This document shows positions 37,600-46,763 of a stretch of DNA of 64,000 nucleotides, in pieces. Source of the stretch: Zetaproteobacteria bacterium CG_4_9_14_3_um_filter_49_83 (GTDB lineage: Bacteria > Pseudomonadota > Zetaproteobacteria > Mariprofundales > Mariprofundaceae); NCBI GenBank assembly GCA_002791545.1, contig PFXG01000008.1, positions 1 to 64,000 on the forward strand, given 5' to 3'. The notes beneath the pieces are model-generated. The model worked only from the letters and a program-made list of their open reading frames with translations. It did no database searches and was not told the origin of the DNA. A program made the translations under genes and the position numbers. Positions within the stretch are counted from its first letter, which is position 1. Each line of letters opens with the position of its first letter.

Positions 37600-40500
37600 C
37601 TATCGAACAGCTGGCTGCTCAGTTTTATTTGAATCAAACCATCGTGCTGGCAAGTCCAACAGACTCTCAATAAGACCGCCATCAGCTAATCCGGCTTCTT
37701 TAGCGGAAATTGAATCCACCTGTGCATCTGCCACCGGCCCATGCATACGATAAATTTTACGCTTGAATGAATGAGCCGCTCCGCCAATAATATCTCTTAA
37801 CAGGGGAATCTTTGATAGCAGTGCATCAATATTCTGAAACGGCCGTGCAACCATGATCATTTCCACATCCGTCGTGGCTAGATCCATTTTGCCCTGACCC
37901 GCGATATCAATGGCTGACGAACGGAATGCCAGATTTCTAATGTCGAATTCCTTACCCGTTAAAAAAGCCTGAATTTGCAAGCGCTTGAATAACAAACCAT
38001 CGGTTGTCAGATCTTTTCGATCACCAATTAACAGCTTCGGCAAATCCGTCAGACTCAACGCAGCCAAAAGCTTGGTCAGCGTCCCACCTTTTCTAATAAC
38101 CCCATCATCCACGCGCAGCCGCAAACGACCCTGCAAACCATCCCACCACTCGGCATCCCTCAGCAACACACCCTGACCTGAAAACAACGCGCTCATCTTG
38201 CCACCTTCGAACAATTGCGTCAGTTCGGCACGCTTCATGATGCTCCCGAAGACCCCCGTCAATATGGCAAATCCCTGCCAACGCATACCACCACCATCCT
38301 CAGGTCGAAGTGTGGCAGAAAGTAACAAATGCTGTTGGTCCATATCGGCGGATAATTCTCTCAAATCAACCACCCCTTCACCCGGCAAGGCAAACAAGGC
38401 TTTCACGTCCCGCAAGTGCATGGCACCTGAATCAATCTTCGAGGCTTTAAGAACACCCGAGCTGCCCGTAGCCGAGGCCACATCGATATGAACTCCGAAC
38501 ATCATCGCATCAGTCCAGCGGAATTGATCAATATCAGCCCGTAAGACCCAGGACTTCTGTGATGCTTCCTGCTCGGCATGCTCCAGCTTCTCCGGCAAAG
38601 CCCGTCGATCCAGAAATGATGCATCCACATCAATCTCCCACGGGTCCTGACCAAACGGGCCATTGATAGCCAGGCTACCGTTAAACTTTTCCGTCTTTAA
38701 TGTTGTTAATTTAAGTTTTAAGCCTTCCTCTCCGACATGACCCGAACCGCGCATGCTGAAGTTTTGATCATCGCATGAGAAGTCTTGAATATTGACGTAA
38801 CCTGCAGCATCAAGTTTGCCGGTAAAAGTTATATGCAGGGCCCGGCCTGTTTCTTTCCGGTATCCCATCAGGTTATCCCAGCTTGCCTGCGTCAGATCCA
38901 GATCACCTTGCCATTGCTGTGCTATGTATTTCAACTGAATAAGAACTGATCCCTGAGGGTTCTCTATCGGCAAACGGAAGCGTTGCACAATATTATCCAG
39001 CTCAGCGATTAAATTCCCTTCTACCGATTGTAAGGCGCCCTGATCGCGCATTGACGTGGTGGCAAATGATACATCACCTTCAAACAGTTCGGATGAACCT
39101 TTGACGTGCTGAGCCTGAATGCCGGTATGCAAATCCCACTCAACACTTCCACTCTTGATATTGATTGCTTGCTTGTTGGGCTGAAGCTGCCAATCAGCTG
39201 ATGGTATCAGGCTGATGTGAACCTGATCCGGCATATCTTTGCCTGGGTCCCAGATAATAGAAGCGCTGGCCTGAGACGGGGCCCTGACCCAGTCCAGTGC
39301 TTTCGCCGAATCTGTATCCAGCCAGTTTTGCAACAAATCTGCTCGAATGTTTCCCTGCGCTTTTATATCCAGAATCAAAGTATTCCAGGGAATCTCCAAA
39401 CTACCCTGCACTTCGCCAATAGCATGCGGTAACGTGCCTTGTGTAAAATCGGCATGCAGGTGATCCTGATCGAGCCTCACATCGCCGCGCATCCGGGTGA
39501 TATAATCCGGTGCCAGACCGAGCCTGATATCAACATTGTCAACATGCCCACTGACTTTATAAGCCAGGCGCTCAAGCTCAGCAGATGTTGGCCAGCCCTG
39601 TTCAAGGTCATCCCAGGGCAAGGTAACGCTCGCCATTGCATTTGATGCGACACCTGCTTTCATACTCAGCAGCCACTCTGACCACTGCGGCGTTTCATCC
39701 AGAGGCTGCAACCAGGCCCATAGATCAGGCATAGCTAAAGCTTCGCTATCTGCCTGAATTGTCAGCTGACCCTGTTGCCAGATCGCTGAGCCGTGAATTT
39801 CGCTAGCCGCTTTTTTCCAGCGCAGCGCTTCCACATCGATCTTTTCAATACGTTGTAATGAATCTGATGTGATTTTTCCCTGCGCTTGCAGATGATTAAA
39901 TAGCAAGGCGAATGTTGTCGTGTCGATCGCCCATGCAACCGGTTGCTCATTCTCGCTATCCAGCGTTAAAGCAAATGACCACAAATCAGCTTGCTCACGT
40001 TTCAACAGAACTTGACTACTGAAGCTGCCTTTGCTGAAGCGGGTGAGCTGATCCGGCAACCAGTTCAAGTGCTCGATCTGTCCCGACAATGACTCAGCTC
40101 TGCCAGAATCATCAAAGCCCAGATCGATATCGACACCGGGAAAAGTTAAGCTGGCCGAGTTTTCCGCTTTATTAACACTCGCATTAACATGTTCCCATTG
40201 GACCTGATATACATCACCCGTCGCCTCGATACGCCAGTTGAACTGCATGTCTTCCAGTCCAAGTTGATTCGGCAACACACTGAACAGTGAGCTGAACATT
40301 TCTGAAGTATGTAATGCCGAGTCAGTAGCGCTTTCCGACACAACCATTGGCGACGTATTCAGTATAAAATCAGCATCCAGCGTGCCACCTCGAAGAAAAA
40401 TTCTTCTGGGAATAAAATCACCGGAAACCATGTTCCACAAAGAGAAATCCACATACAGTGTTGTATGCCTGACCTTTACCGACTGCCCTAGCTGCGGCGA

Positions 40501-40764
40501 TACGCGTGAATCATGCGCAAATGAAACATCCTCGACTTGCAAGACCAGCTTGTCGTGCCATGACCACGAAATTTCATGCAGTTCAAGCGATTCCAGATGC
40601 ATCGACTGCTTGAGCCACGATTCTATTTCAGGCTTCAGACTATTAACATCGGGCATCAGCCACCAGGTCACGCCGACTGCCATGAACAAAAACAGGCACA
40701 CACCAATGACAACGCGCCAGCATGAAGCCAGCGCGCGATGCAACAATGAAGTTTTTTTCAACAA
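37600..40764 (-). CDS. yhdP: YhdP-family AsmA-like protein
   Basis: 1,054 residues, shorter than E. coli YhdP (about 1,266). One N-terminal membrane anchor (about residues 15-37), then a long beta-rich region of the AsmA/VPS13-like repeating-beta-groove type. The C-terminus carries the AsmA-like segment LFKRLQIQAFLTGKEFDIRN and GQGKMDLATTDVEMIMVARP. YhdP takes part in phospholipid movement between membranes. Its position after mlaFEDC on the same strand fits a shared role. It follows mlaC by 23 bases. The assignment to YhdP rather than TamB or AsmA rests on the C-terminus and neighbours. Confidence 0.85.
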   Translation of the reverse strand: MLKKTSLLHRALASCWRVVIGVCLFLFMAVGVTWWLMPDVNSLKPEIESWLKQSMHLESLELHEISWSWHDKLVLQVEDVSFAHDSRVSPQLGQSVKVRHTTLYVDFSLWNMVSGDFIPRRIFLRGGTLDADFILNTSPMVVSESATDSALHTSEMFSSLFSVLPNQLGLEDMQFNWRIEATGDVYQVQWEHVNASVNKAENSASLTFPGVDIDLGFDDSGRAESLSGQIEHLNWLPDQLTRFSKGSFSSQVLLKREQADLWSFALTLDSENEQPVAWAIDTTTFALLFNHLQAQGKITSDSLQRIEKIDVEALRWKKAASEIHGSAIWQQGQLTIQADSEALAMPDLWAWLQPLDETPQWSEWLLSMKAGVASNAMASVTLPWDDLEQGWPTSAELERLAYKVSGHVDNVDIRLGLAPDYITRMRGDVRLDQDHLHADFTQGTLPHAIGEVQGSLEIPWNTLILDIKAQGNIRADLLQNWLDTDSAKALDWVRAPSQASASIIWDPGKDMPDQVHISLIPSADWQLQPNKQAINIKSGSVEWDLHTGIQAQHVKGSSELFEGDVSFATTSMRDQGALQSVEGNLIAELDNIVQRFRLPIENPQGSVLIQLKYIAQQWQGDLDLTQASWDNLMGYRKETGRALHITFTGKLDAAGYVNIQDFSCDDQNFSMRGSGHVGEEGLKLKLTTLKTEKFNGSLAINGPFGQDPWEIDVDASFLDRRALPEKLEHAEQEASQKSWVLRADIDQFRWTDAMMFGVHIDVASATGSSGVLKASKIDSGAMHLRDVKALFALPGEGVVDLRELSADMDQQHLLLSATLRPEDGGGMRWQGFAILTGVFGSIMKRAELTQLFEGGKMSALFSGQGVLLRDAEWWDGLQGRLRLRVDDGVIRKGGTLTKLLAALSLTDLPKLLIGDRKDLTTDGLLFKRLQIQAFLTGKEFDIRNLAFRSSAIDIAGQGKMDLATTDVEMIMVARPFQNIDALLSKIPLLRDIIGGAAHSFKRKIYRMHGPVADAQVDSISAKEAGLADGGLIESLLDLPARWFDSNKTEQPAVR

Positions 40765-40787
40765 CCCGTTACCAGGTGGTTGAAGGC

Positions 40788-41444
40788 TTAACCCTGAAGT
40801 TCGCCTTTATTTTCAGCTTGATCATCCGCTGCATCCTTAGCTCTCATTTTCTCAACTTTTTCTTTTAACTGGGACAACAGACCGGCAAATCCATCTTTAT
40901 CCAGAATGGATTTGAAATCTTTACGAAAGGTACCCACCATGCTGACACCCTCAATCTTGATGTCATATACTTTCCATCCGCTATCAGACTGATACAAGCG
41001 ATATTCAACTGGTGTTGATTTGTTTGAGTCAATCACATGCGAAAGCACAGTCGCACGCGTATCTTTCTTCATCTCGGCATCGTCGTATTCAATTCGCTGT
41101 CCTTTATAACCGGCCAGTTTATTGCCATAAGAACGCTCCAGCAATTGACGAAACACAGTCGTAAAATCGACTTGCTGCTCTGCACTGACATCGTTCCATT
41201 CTGAACCGAGACTGCCTCGGGCCATTTTTTCGTAGTCAAAACGCTGATCGACTGACATTCGAATGCCTTCACGATCTTTTTCACTGAGGCGTGTTTTATC
41301 CTCACGCTGCTCCAGTATTTGCACAATACTTGTAACAGCAGCTTCAACCACACCTTTGGGTGAACTGTCTTCAGCCAGCACTGTCTGCGGTAATACACTC
41401 AGACATAAGCCCATGGCTATCGATAGAATTTTTAATTTAGACAT
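40788..41444 (-). CDS. mlaC: Phospholipid shuttle protein MlaC (ABC transporter periplasmic component)
   Basis: 218 residues. Signal peptide ending TVLAE. MlaC carries phospholipid through the periplasm between the MlaFEDB complex and the outer membrane. Family signs: FDYEKMARGSLGSEW, TTVFRQLLERSYGNKLAGY and VKVYDIKIEGVSMVGTFRKDF (in part: VYDIKIEGVSMVGTFRKDF). AAGGAG precedes the ATG. The C-terminal tail is Lys/Glu-rich. Between mlaD and mlaC lie 69 bases, longer than other gaps in the cluster. Confidence 0.95.
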   Translation of the reverse strand: MSKLKILSIAMGLCLSVLPQTVLAEDSSPKGVVEAAVTSIVQILEQREDKTRLSEKDREGIRMSVDQRFDYEKMARGSLGSEWNDVSAEQQVDFTTVFRQLLERSYGNKLAGYKGQRIEYDDAEMKKDTRATVLSHVIDSNKSTPVEYRLYQSDSGWKVYDIKIEGVSMVGTFRKDFKSILDKDGFAGLLSQLKEKVEKMRAKDAADDQAENKGELQG

Positions 41445-41513
41445 AAAAGCTCCTTGCGTTTATCTGTCAGTAAGCATTGTAAGAACCCTGTTCAGGGCGA
41501 GAAAGTGCAATCA

Positions 41514-41963
41514 TTACTCCGAGCTGTTGAAAATATACTTGCTGACAAGGTCTTCGATATTCAGGGCCGATTCGGTTTCCTCAATTTCATCACCAGATTC
41601 GAGAATTTCAGTATCCGCACCTTGCGTCAGGCGAATATAGCGCTCACCAATAATTCCCTTGGTACGCACGGAAGCAATCACGTCAGTCGTCAATTGTACC
41701 CCGGGCTGAATCGTCATTGTTACAAGTGCATGTTCATTACCTTTCAGTCGGACATTACTCACACGGCCCACCACCACACCGGCGACCATCACATCACTGC
41801 CATCACGGACGCCACCGACATCGGAAAATGTCGCTGTGACCGGATAGCCTTCATCGGCCAATCCACCGACTTGACCCAGCTTAGCCGCCATCCAGCCCAT
41901 ACCGATGATACCCAGCAACACAAACAAGCCCACGACAATTTCTATTTTTCGATAACTTTGCAT
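41514..41963 (-). CDS. mlaD: MCE-domain lipid-binding protein MlaD
   Basis: 149 residues. One N-terminal helix (KIEIVVGLFVLLGIIGMGWM) followed by an MCE domain with VTATFSDVGGVRDGSDVMVAG and VVVGRVSNVRL, ending KGIIGERYIRLTQGADTEIL. MlaD forms a hexameric ring that holds phospholipids in the MlaFEDB complex. The C-terminal helix matches the usual length. It starts 20 bases after mlaE. Confidence 0.96.
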   Translation of the reverse strand: MQSYRKIEIVVGLFVLLGIIGMGWMAAKLGQVGGLADEGYPVTATFSDVGGVRDGSDVMVAGVVVGRVSNVRLKGNEHALVTMTIQPGVQLTTDVIASVRTKGIIGERYIRLTQGADTEILESGDEIEETESALNIEDLVSKYIFNSSE

Positions 41964-41983
41964 GCTCTAACCTCTCTCACTCT

Positions 41984-42778
41984 TCAAAGGAAAAACGATG
42001 TCAGTACGTAGTTCATAATCAGCACGCCGACTGATGCCGCCACCACTGCTTTCGTTGTTGCCGCAGCCACCCCTTCAGTCGTGGGTTCAGCCCGATAGCC
42101 CATATACGTACAAATCACACCAATGATAAAACCGAATCCAACAGCCTTGACCCAACCGGCGTACAAATCCTGTAGCATCACCTTGCTGATCATTTCACCA
42201 ATGTAGGCGCCGCCATTCACGCCCAATAGCTCTACACCGATCACATAACCGGATGCTAATCCGATAATATCGAACATGGTGACCAGAATGGGGAGTGCAA
42301 TAGTCGTGGCAATGATGCGTGGCAACAGAACCCGCGCCCGTGGATTAATCGCCATCATCTCCAGCGCATCAACCTGCTCGGTCACGCGCATAATGCCGAT
42401 CTCTGCTGTAATACTTGAGCCAGCCCGACCAATGAGCATTAACGCTCCCAGTACAGGGCCCAATTCACGGATAATGGATAATGCAACACCAGCTCCGAGC
42501 AGCGATTCAGAACCAAATTTAGCCAGCGTATAATAACCCTGCAATGCCAGCACCATCCCCGTAAAAGCACCGGTAATCGCAATAATAATGAATGAACCAA
42601 CGCCCAGTGCGTACAGTTGTAAAACAATATGCTGCCCTTGCCATGGCCGGCGGAAAAGAAGCGCCAGTGATGAGAGACTCAGCGTCGTCGCATCACCCAT
42701 ACGGTCGAGCGACGTCAGAGCAAAGCGCCCTAAACTTCCAAGCAGGCGAATCACGGCATCAAACGAAACGGACATCAT
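41984..42778 (-). CDS. mlaE: Lipid ABC transporter permease MlaE
   Basis: 264 residues, five to six membrane helices. Family motifs are ITGAFTGMVLALQGYYTLAKFG (in part: GAFTGMVLALQGYYTLAKFG), SIIRELGPVLGALMLIGRAGSS and GIMRVTEQVDALEMMAINP, then CTYMGYRAEPTTEGVAAATT. It forms the permease dimer in the MlaFEDB phospholipid exporter/importer. It overlaps mlaF by four bases. A separate mlaB (STAS) gene is not found in the window. Confidence 0.96.
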   Translation of the reverse strand: MMSVSFDAVIRLLGSLGRFALTSLDRMGDATTLSLSSLALLFRRPWQGQHIVLQLYALGVGSFIIIAITGAFTGMVLALQGYYTLAKFGSESLLGAGVALSIIRELGPVLGALMLIGRAGSSITAEIGIMRVTEQVDALEMMAINPRARVLLPRIIATTIALPILVTMFDIIGLASGYVIGVELLGVNGGAYIGEMISKVMLQDLYAGWVKAVGFGFIIGVICTYMGYRAEPTTEGVAAATTKAVVAASVGVLIMNYVLTSFFL

Positions 42779-43581
42779 AATATTCTCACGACGCCCGGCT
42801 TATGCAGCAAATCGTCAATATAGGCTGTCTTACTGCGCGAGAATGGAATCGGACCATCCGGCCGCCCTTCCAGAAATTGTTGCACACGCTCATCTGCATG
42901 CTGTCGAATTTCATCCGGCGTACCTTCAGCAATGATATCTCCCTGCCACAGCAGAATAATGTAATCTGCAATTTGTAAGCCCGCGTGCACATCATGCGTC
43001 ACCACAACCGACGTCATATGCGTCTTTTGCGTCAGGTCTTTAATCAACGTCGCAATCACACCGGCAGAAATCGGATCCAGCCCCGAAGTCGGCTCATCAA
43101 AAAAGACGATTTCCGGATCCATCGCCAAGGCCCGGGCAAAGGCAACTCGCTTGGCCATACCACCGGACAGTTCTGATGGCATAAATGATTCAAAGCCGCG
43201 CAAACCGACTTGCTCGAGTTTCATGGTCACCATGGTGCGAATAATTGATTCATCCAGTTGGGTGTGCTCATGCAGTGTAAATGCAACATTGTCATAAACA
43301 TTCAGCGAATTGAGCAAAGCTGAATACTGAAACACCATCCCCATGCGGGCTCGTAATTCATAAAGCTCTTTACGCCTGATGCTGGCCAGATCATGGCCAT
43401 CAAACCAGACATGGCCGCTGGATGGTTTATCCAGCGCCGCCAACATGCGTAACAGTGTCGTTTTGCCTGAACCCGAACCACCCATGATAACAGTGGTTTG
43501 ATGTTTGCGAACTTGCAAATCAACAGCGTTCAATGCGGCTACTTCACCAAAGGTTCGACTGAGTTTTTCTACCCTGATCAT
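42775..43581 (-). CDS. mlaF: Lipid ABC transporter ATPase MlaF
   Basis: 268 residues. ATPase motifs: IMGGSGSGKTTLLRML (Walker A), LSGGMAKRVAFARAL (signature) and IVFFDEPTSGLDPISAG (Walker B), then VVTHDVHAGLQIAD. The Mla-type ATPase is separated from ordinary ABC ATPases by GGMAKRVAFARA. It heads the mlaFEDC operon, which runs leftward; 113 bases separate it from the divergent psd gene and must hold both promoters. Confidence 0.96.
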   Translation of the reverse strand: MIRVEKLSRTFGEVAALNAVDLQVRKHQTTVIMGGSGSGKTTLLRMLAALDKPSSGHVWFDGHDLASIRRKELYELRARMGMVFQYSALLNSLNVYDNVAFTLHEHTQLDESIIRTMVTMKLEQVGLRGFESFMPSELSGGMAKRVAFARALAMDPEIVFFDEPTSGLDPISAGVIATLIKDLTQKTHMTSVVVTHDVHAGLQIADYIILLWQGDIIAEGTPDEIRQHADERVQQFLEGRPDGPIPFSRSKTAYIDDLLHKPGVVRIL

Positions 43582-43694
43582 GACCGCATCCTAGAGCTAT
43601 ACTAACGAAATGCACGTGAGATTGATTACGCCTTGATAGCGCACTTTTTTGTATATGTTGGTGTTCAGAAAAATCAGAAGGTAGAGTTGCACGC

Positions 43695-44381
43695 ATGACT
43701 AAACGACAAGCCCTCACAGGTGAGCCTCGCGGCAGCATTCCCGTTTCCCCGCAAGGCTGGCCATTTATTCTGACCTTGCTATTTGCAGCAATTGTTTGCT
43801 TTGTTCTTTGCTGGACAGTTACTGGCATCATATGTGCACTGCTGCTGCTCTTTTGCCTGAATTTTTTCCGTGATCCCGAAAGAGAAACACCTGAAGGTGA
43901 CCTGGTGATTTGCCCGGCGGACGGCAAAGTCATTCGCGCTGAAACGCGCAAGGACGGCAGTATTCGCATCGATATTTTCATGAACGTGTTTAATGTTCAT
44001 GTCAATCGCGCCCCCATGACCGGCACCATTACCGCTGTTGATTACATCGAAGGTCGCTTCGTTAATGCCAGTTTTGATTCAGCCAGTCAGGAAAATGAAC
44101 GCAACCGCTTTCAGCTTGAAGCTGAAAATGGAGCAGTGATCACTTTCACACAGATTTCAGGCCTGATTGCCCGCCGCATCATCAGCTATGTCAAAGAAGG
44201 CGACCATGTGCAGGCTGGCGAACGCATTGGCATGATCCGCTTCGGCTCTCGCGTCGACACCCTGATCCCTGAGGGCTACACACTCAATGTGAAGGTCGGC
44301 GATCATGTCGTTGCCGGCTCTACCATCCTCGCCAAGAGCACGGCCGATGCCCAGTATGAAGATGAACTGGCAGGCTCCTGA
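43695..44381 (+). CDS. psd: Phosphatidylserine decarboxylase, short form
   Basis: 228 residues, the compact proenzyme type seen in alpha, delta and other groups rather than the 320-residue E. coli form. Two membrane helices near the N-terminus (about 20-60), then FFRDPERETPEGDLVICPADGKV (in part: FFRDPERETPEGDL). VFNVHVNRAPMTG follows, and MIRFGSRVDTLIPEG holds the GS self-cleavage site that yields the pyruvoyl group. It makes phosphatidylethanolamine. Followed by pssA after five bases. Confidence 0.96.
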   Translation: MTKRQALTGEPRGSIPVSPQGWPFILTLLFAAIVCFVLCWTVTGIICALLLLFCLNFFRDPERETPEGDLVICPADGKVIRAETRKDGSIRIDIFMNVFNVHVNRAPMTGTITAVDYIEGRFVNASFDSASQENERNRFQLEAENGAVITFTQISGLIARRIISYVKEGDHVQAGERIGMIRFGSRVDTLIPEGYTLNVKVGDHVVAGSTILAKSTADAQYEDELAGS

Positions 44382-44386
44382 TTAAT

Positions 44387-45187
44387 ATGAAAAAACACGT
44401 TACGCTGCAGCGCGGCATTTACATTCTGCCTAGTCTGTTCACATCAGCAGGTTTATTTGCTGGTTTTTATGCCTTAATCGGCGCTGTTCAGGGTCGCTTC
44501 GAGCTGGCTGCCTGGGCCATTATTATTGCTGCAATTTTCGACATGCTGGATGGCCGCGTTGCCCGTCTGCTCAATGCCGAAACGGCTTTTGGTGCAGAAT
44601 ACGACTCGCTGTGTGATATGCTTTCATTTGGTATTGCCCCGGCTGTATTGGTCTACATGTGGGCATTAGCGCCGCTTGGCAAACCCGGCTGGCTGGCGGC
44701 ATTTCTGATTGCAGCCTGCTCTGCTCTGCGCCTGGCTCGCTTCAATGTACAGGTCGGCTCACAGGATAAACGTTATTTTCAGGGCTTACCAACTCCAGCT
44801 ACGGCTCTGCTGCTGGCCTCAGCCGTACTTTATCATGAACAAGGGCACTATCTTCCTTCAGCCTGGTTGTGGTGGGTGATATCTGTGGCTCTGGCCTGGT
44901 TGATGGTTAGTGGTGTCCGTTTTATTTCGGGTAAAGATCTAGATTTACGTCAGAAACGCGGCCACTCCGCGCTGGTTGTCATGCTGCTGGTCATCGCCCT
45001 GATCATGCTTGACCCTTATCGTATCCTGTTCGCCATTTTCCTGGCTTACGTATTACACGGGCCAATGCTCAGCGTCTGGCAACACCGCAAGGTTAAGCGC
45101 TATCGAATTTCCAGACATCTGGCTTCGCGACGCAAAAGGGAGAAAGCTTCAAAACCAAACACCCCCGAGAATACCCCCGACGCCTGA
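44387..45187 (+). CDS. pssA: CDP-diacylglycerol-serine O-phosphatidyltransferase
   Basis: 266 residues, integral membrane CDP-alcohol phosphatidyltransferase. The catalytic motif is DMLDGRVARLLNAETAFGAEYDSLCD (in part: DGRVARLL and GAEYDSLCDMLSFGIAP), matching DGx2ARx8Gx3Dx3D. PSSA supplies phosphatidylserine to the Psd product encoded just upstream. The C-terminal tail is basic (KRYRISRHLASRRKREKASK). It ends six bases before the convergent unknown gene. Confidence 0.95.
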   Translation: MKKHVTLQRGIYILPSLFTSAGLFAGFYALIGAVQGRFELAAWAIIIAAIFDMLDGRVARLLNAETAFGAEYDSLCDMLSFGIAPAVLVYMWALAPLGKPGWLAAFLIAACSALRLARFNVQVGSQDKRYFQGLPTPATALLLASAVLYHEQGHYLPSAWLWWVISVALAWLMVSGVRFISGKDLDLRQKRGHSALVVMLLVIALIMLDPYRILFAIFLAYVLHGPMLSVWQHRKVKRYRISRHLASRRKREKASKPNTPENTPDA

Positions 45188-45193
45188 GCGGCA

Positions 45194-45970
45194 TCATCTG
45201 CTGATCCGATACGTCTGCAACCGTTTTTCCCAACCACTTAACCATCTGATTTCCTGACGCTCCGGTGGTGATAAGCGCACGCGTTGCGCCAGCACTTGTT
45301 GCGCACTTTCAACAAAGGCAGCCATGGCATCACCGCGTGTGTCCATGTTAAGCAGCACCTGCATCAGCCCCCATCCCTGCCCCTGATAACGCTCGGATGG
45401 TTTGACGCCTTCACCCTTGAAATTCACATAATCAAGCAAAGCATAATGACCCATCGGCATCACTGCTATGCGATGGTAATTTGCCTTCAAATGTTGCTTC
45501 TTACCTTCCGGTGCGGCCTGCATTATCCGTGGCAGTGATGCTTCCAAACGCTCCTGCATGAAAGCCACTTGTGCATCCATATGCTGCTGTAAAAAATATC
45601 GGAGCTGTTGCATCGACTCAGCTTGCTGTGCTGCCAGAAAGCTCTCACGGCTATTCCATGGACAGCCCTGCAAAGCAATTGCCGGAACATTCAACTCTTG
45701 CGCCACCATCCACCTGATCAGTGCAGGAAAGCTTTCATCAAAACGTTTAGCGCTATCCGGCACGCCTTGCGGATACCAGATGAAATGACCTATACCCATT
45801 GAGGCAAAATCCTCACCGGCATTCCAGCTTGTCAGACATTCGATGTGTCCCGCACACTCATTCTGAAAAACCTTTTGCCCAATCTTTGCCAGTTCCGCCC
45901 GATCAACATCTGAGGCCTGAGCGCTGATGGCCAAAAATAAGGGGAGCACCAAGGCTCCCCCATTACGCAA
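45194..45970 (-). CDS. Conserved periplasmic protein of unknown function (GIGHFIWYP family)
   Basis: 258 residues with a signal peptide (GALVLPLFLAISAQA). I do not recognise a named family, but sequences with a similar block, LTSWNAGEDFASMGIGHFIWYPQGV, recur in proteobacteria (shown here in part: AGEDFASMGIGHFIWYP). A paired Cys (NECAGHIEC) lies upstream and CPWNSRESF downstream. The pattern of Glu, Asp and aromatic residues could suit a lysozyme-like wall hydrolase, but no catalytic residues are proven. It ends six bases from the convergent pssA and starts 14 bases after the barrel gene stop, so the two may be one transcript. Confidence 0.6.
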   Translation of the reverse strand: MRNGGALVLPLFLAISAQASDVDRAELAKIGQKVFQNECAGHIECLTSWNAGEDFASMGIGHFIWYPQGVPDSAKRFDESFPALIRWMVAQELNVPAIALQGCPWNSRESFLAAQQAESMQQLRYFLQQHMDAQVAFMQERLEASLPRIMQAAPEGKKQHLKANYHRIAVMPMGHYALLDYVNFKGEGVKPSERYQGQGWGLMQVLLNMDTRGDAMAAFVESAQQVLAQRVRLSPPERQEIRWLSGWEKRLQTYRISR

Positions 45971-45984
45971 CCAATGCCTGAAAA

Positions 45985-46644
45985 TCAGAATCTCCAGCTG
46001 ATACCGGCAGAAACGACCGGCCAGAGCTTCATATTGTTCAGAGCGTCATCCATCTTCTTCTTTTCTGCCGCGATGTCGGCCGAAAGTCCGGCTACAGTTT
46101 TCGTGGTAGAGAGTGATGTTTTTGGTGAGCCCTGATACAACGCCCCCAACTCGAAATTAAAACCTATCGGGCTACCACTGGAAATAGCATCGCCCCAGCC
46201 AATACCCAGATAAGGCGCAAACTTACTGAACGTCACTTTCCCGTTTAGCGTTCCTAATTGCGCTGTCGTATAGTTTGTTCCATTGATGTTGAAATTTCCT
46301 GTTGCCGTTGGCTTACCAACAATATCAAGTTTATTATCGGTATAATAAGCGCCGCCACTGACCCGGAATTTGCCGGCAAACGGATACACATCAGCAAGAG
46401 CTCCAACGGAAAACAGCTTTAATTTCCCATCATAAGTCACTGTGGTATCGGTAACAGTCTGGCTGTAATTAAAGCCATTAAGCTGAAGCCGCGCATTCAC
46501 CAGCATCGGGACGACATTGGTTGTGATTTCACCACCCAGACCGAGCGTGCCGATTTTTCCACCCAGCGCCAGATCTGAAGCCTGCGCTGCAGTCGTACTG
46601 CCAAGCATTAATGCTGTGGCCATTAATATTGATCTTATTTTCAT
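45985..46644 (-). CDS. Outer membrane beta-barrel protein, small
   Basis: About 219 residues from ATG 46644 (GGGAGAG six bases upstream); a GTG-type opening further upstream adds a non-signal stretch. The signal peptide ends AAQAS. The rest alternates polar and hydrophobic residues in beta strands and ends in ISWRF, the aromatic C-terminal signature for barrel insertion. GTLGLGGEITTNVVP and PYLGIGWGDAI resemble a recurrent proteobacterial OMP family. A lysine-rich loop (AAEKKKMDDALNNMK) lies between the last two strands. Substrate unknown. Confidence 0.85.
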   Translation of the reverse strand: MKIRSILMATALMLGSTTAAQASDLALGGKIGTLGLGGEITTNVVPMLVNARLQLNGFNYSQTVTDTTVTYDGKLKLFSVGALADVYPFAGKFRVSGGAYYTDNKLDIVGKPTATGNFNINGTNYTTAQLGTLNGKVTFSKFAPYLGIGWGDAISSGSPIGFNFELGALYQGSPKTSLSTTKTVAGLSADIAAEKKKMDDALNNMKLWPVVSAGISWRF

Positions 46645-46736
46645 ATTCTCTCCCATCTCACCGAATCTGGAATCTTCGAACTTCATGCTCGCTTTGTAAA
46701 TATCGGCATATCATGCATTGAAAAGCAGCCTGCTCA

Positions 46737-46750
46737 GTGATTGCAATCAC
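46737..46750. promoter_or_regulatory. Perfect 14-bp palindrome upstream of the OMP gene, candidate operator
   Basis: GTGATTGCAATCAC is an exact inverted repeat 93 bases before the beta-barrel gene start and 13 bases after the trmFO stop codon, in an otherwise plain gap of about 120 bases. Size and symmetry suit a dimeric repressor or activator site. It has no run of T and is not a terminator. The regulator is unknown. Confidence 0.35.
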
Positions 46751-46763
46751 CTGAAACGAACAA

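Noticed and set aside
41445-41513. Possible terminator between mlaD and mlaC (short inverted repeat around CCCTGTTCAGGG).
   Set aside because: The stem is short and there is no run of T on either strand; mlaD and mlaC are normally one transcript.
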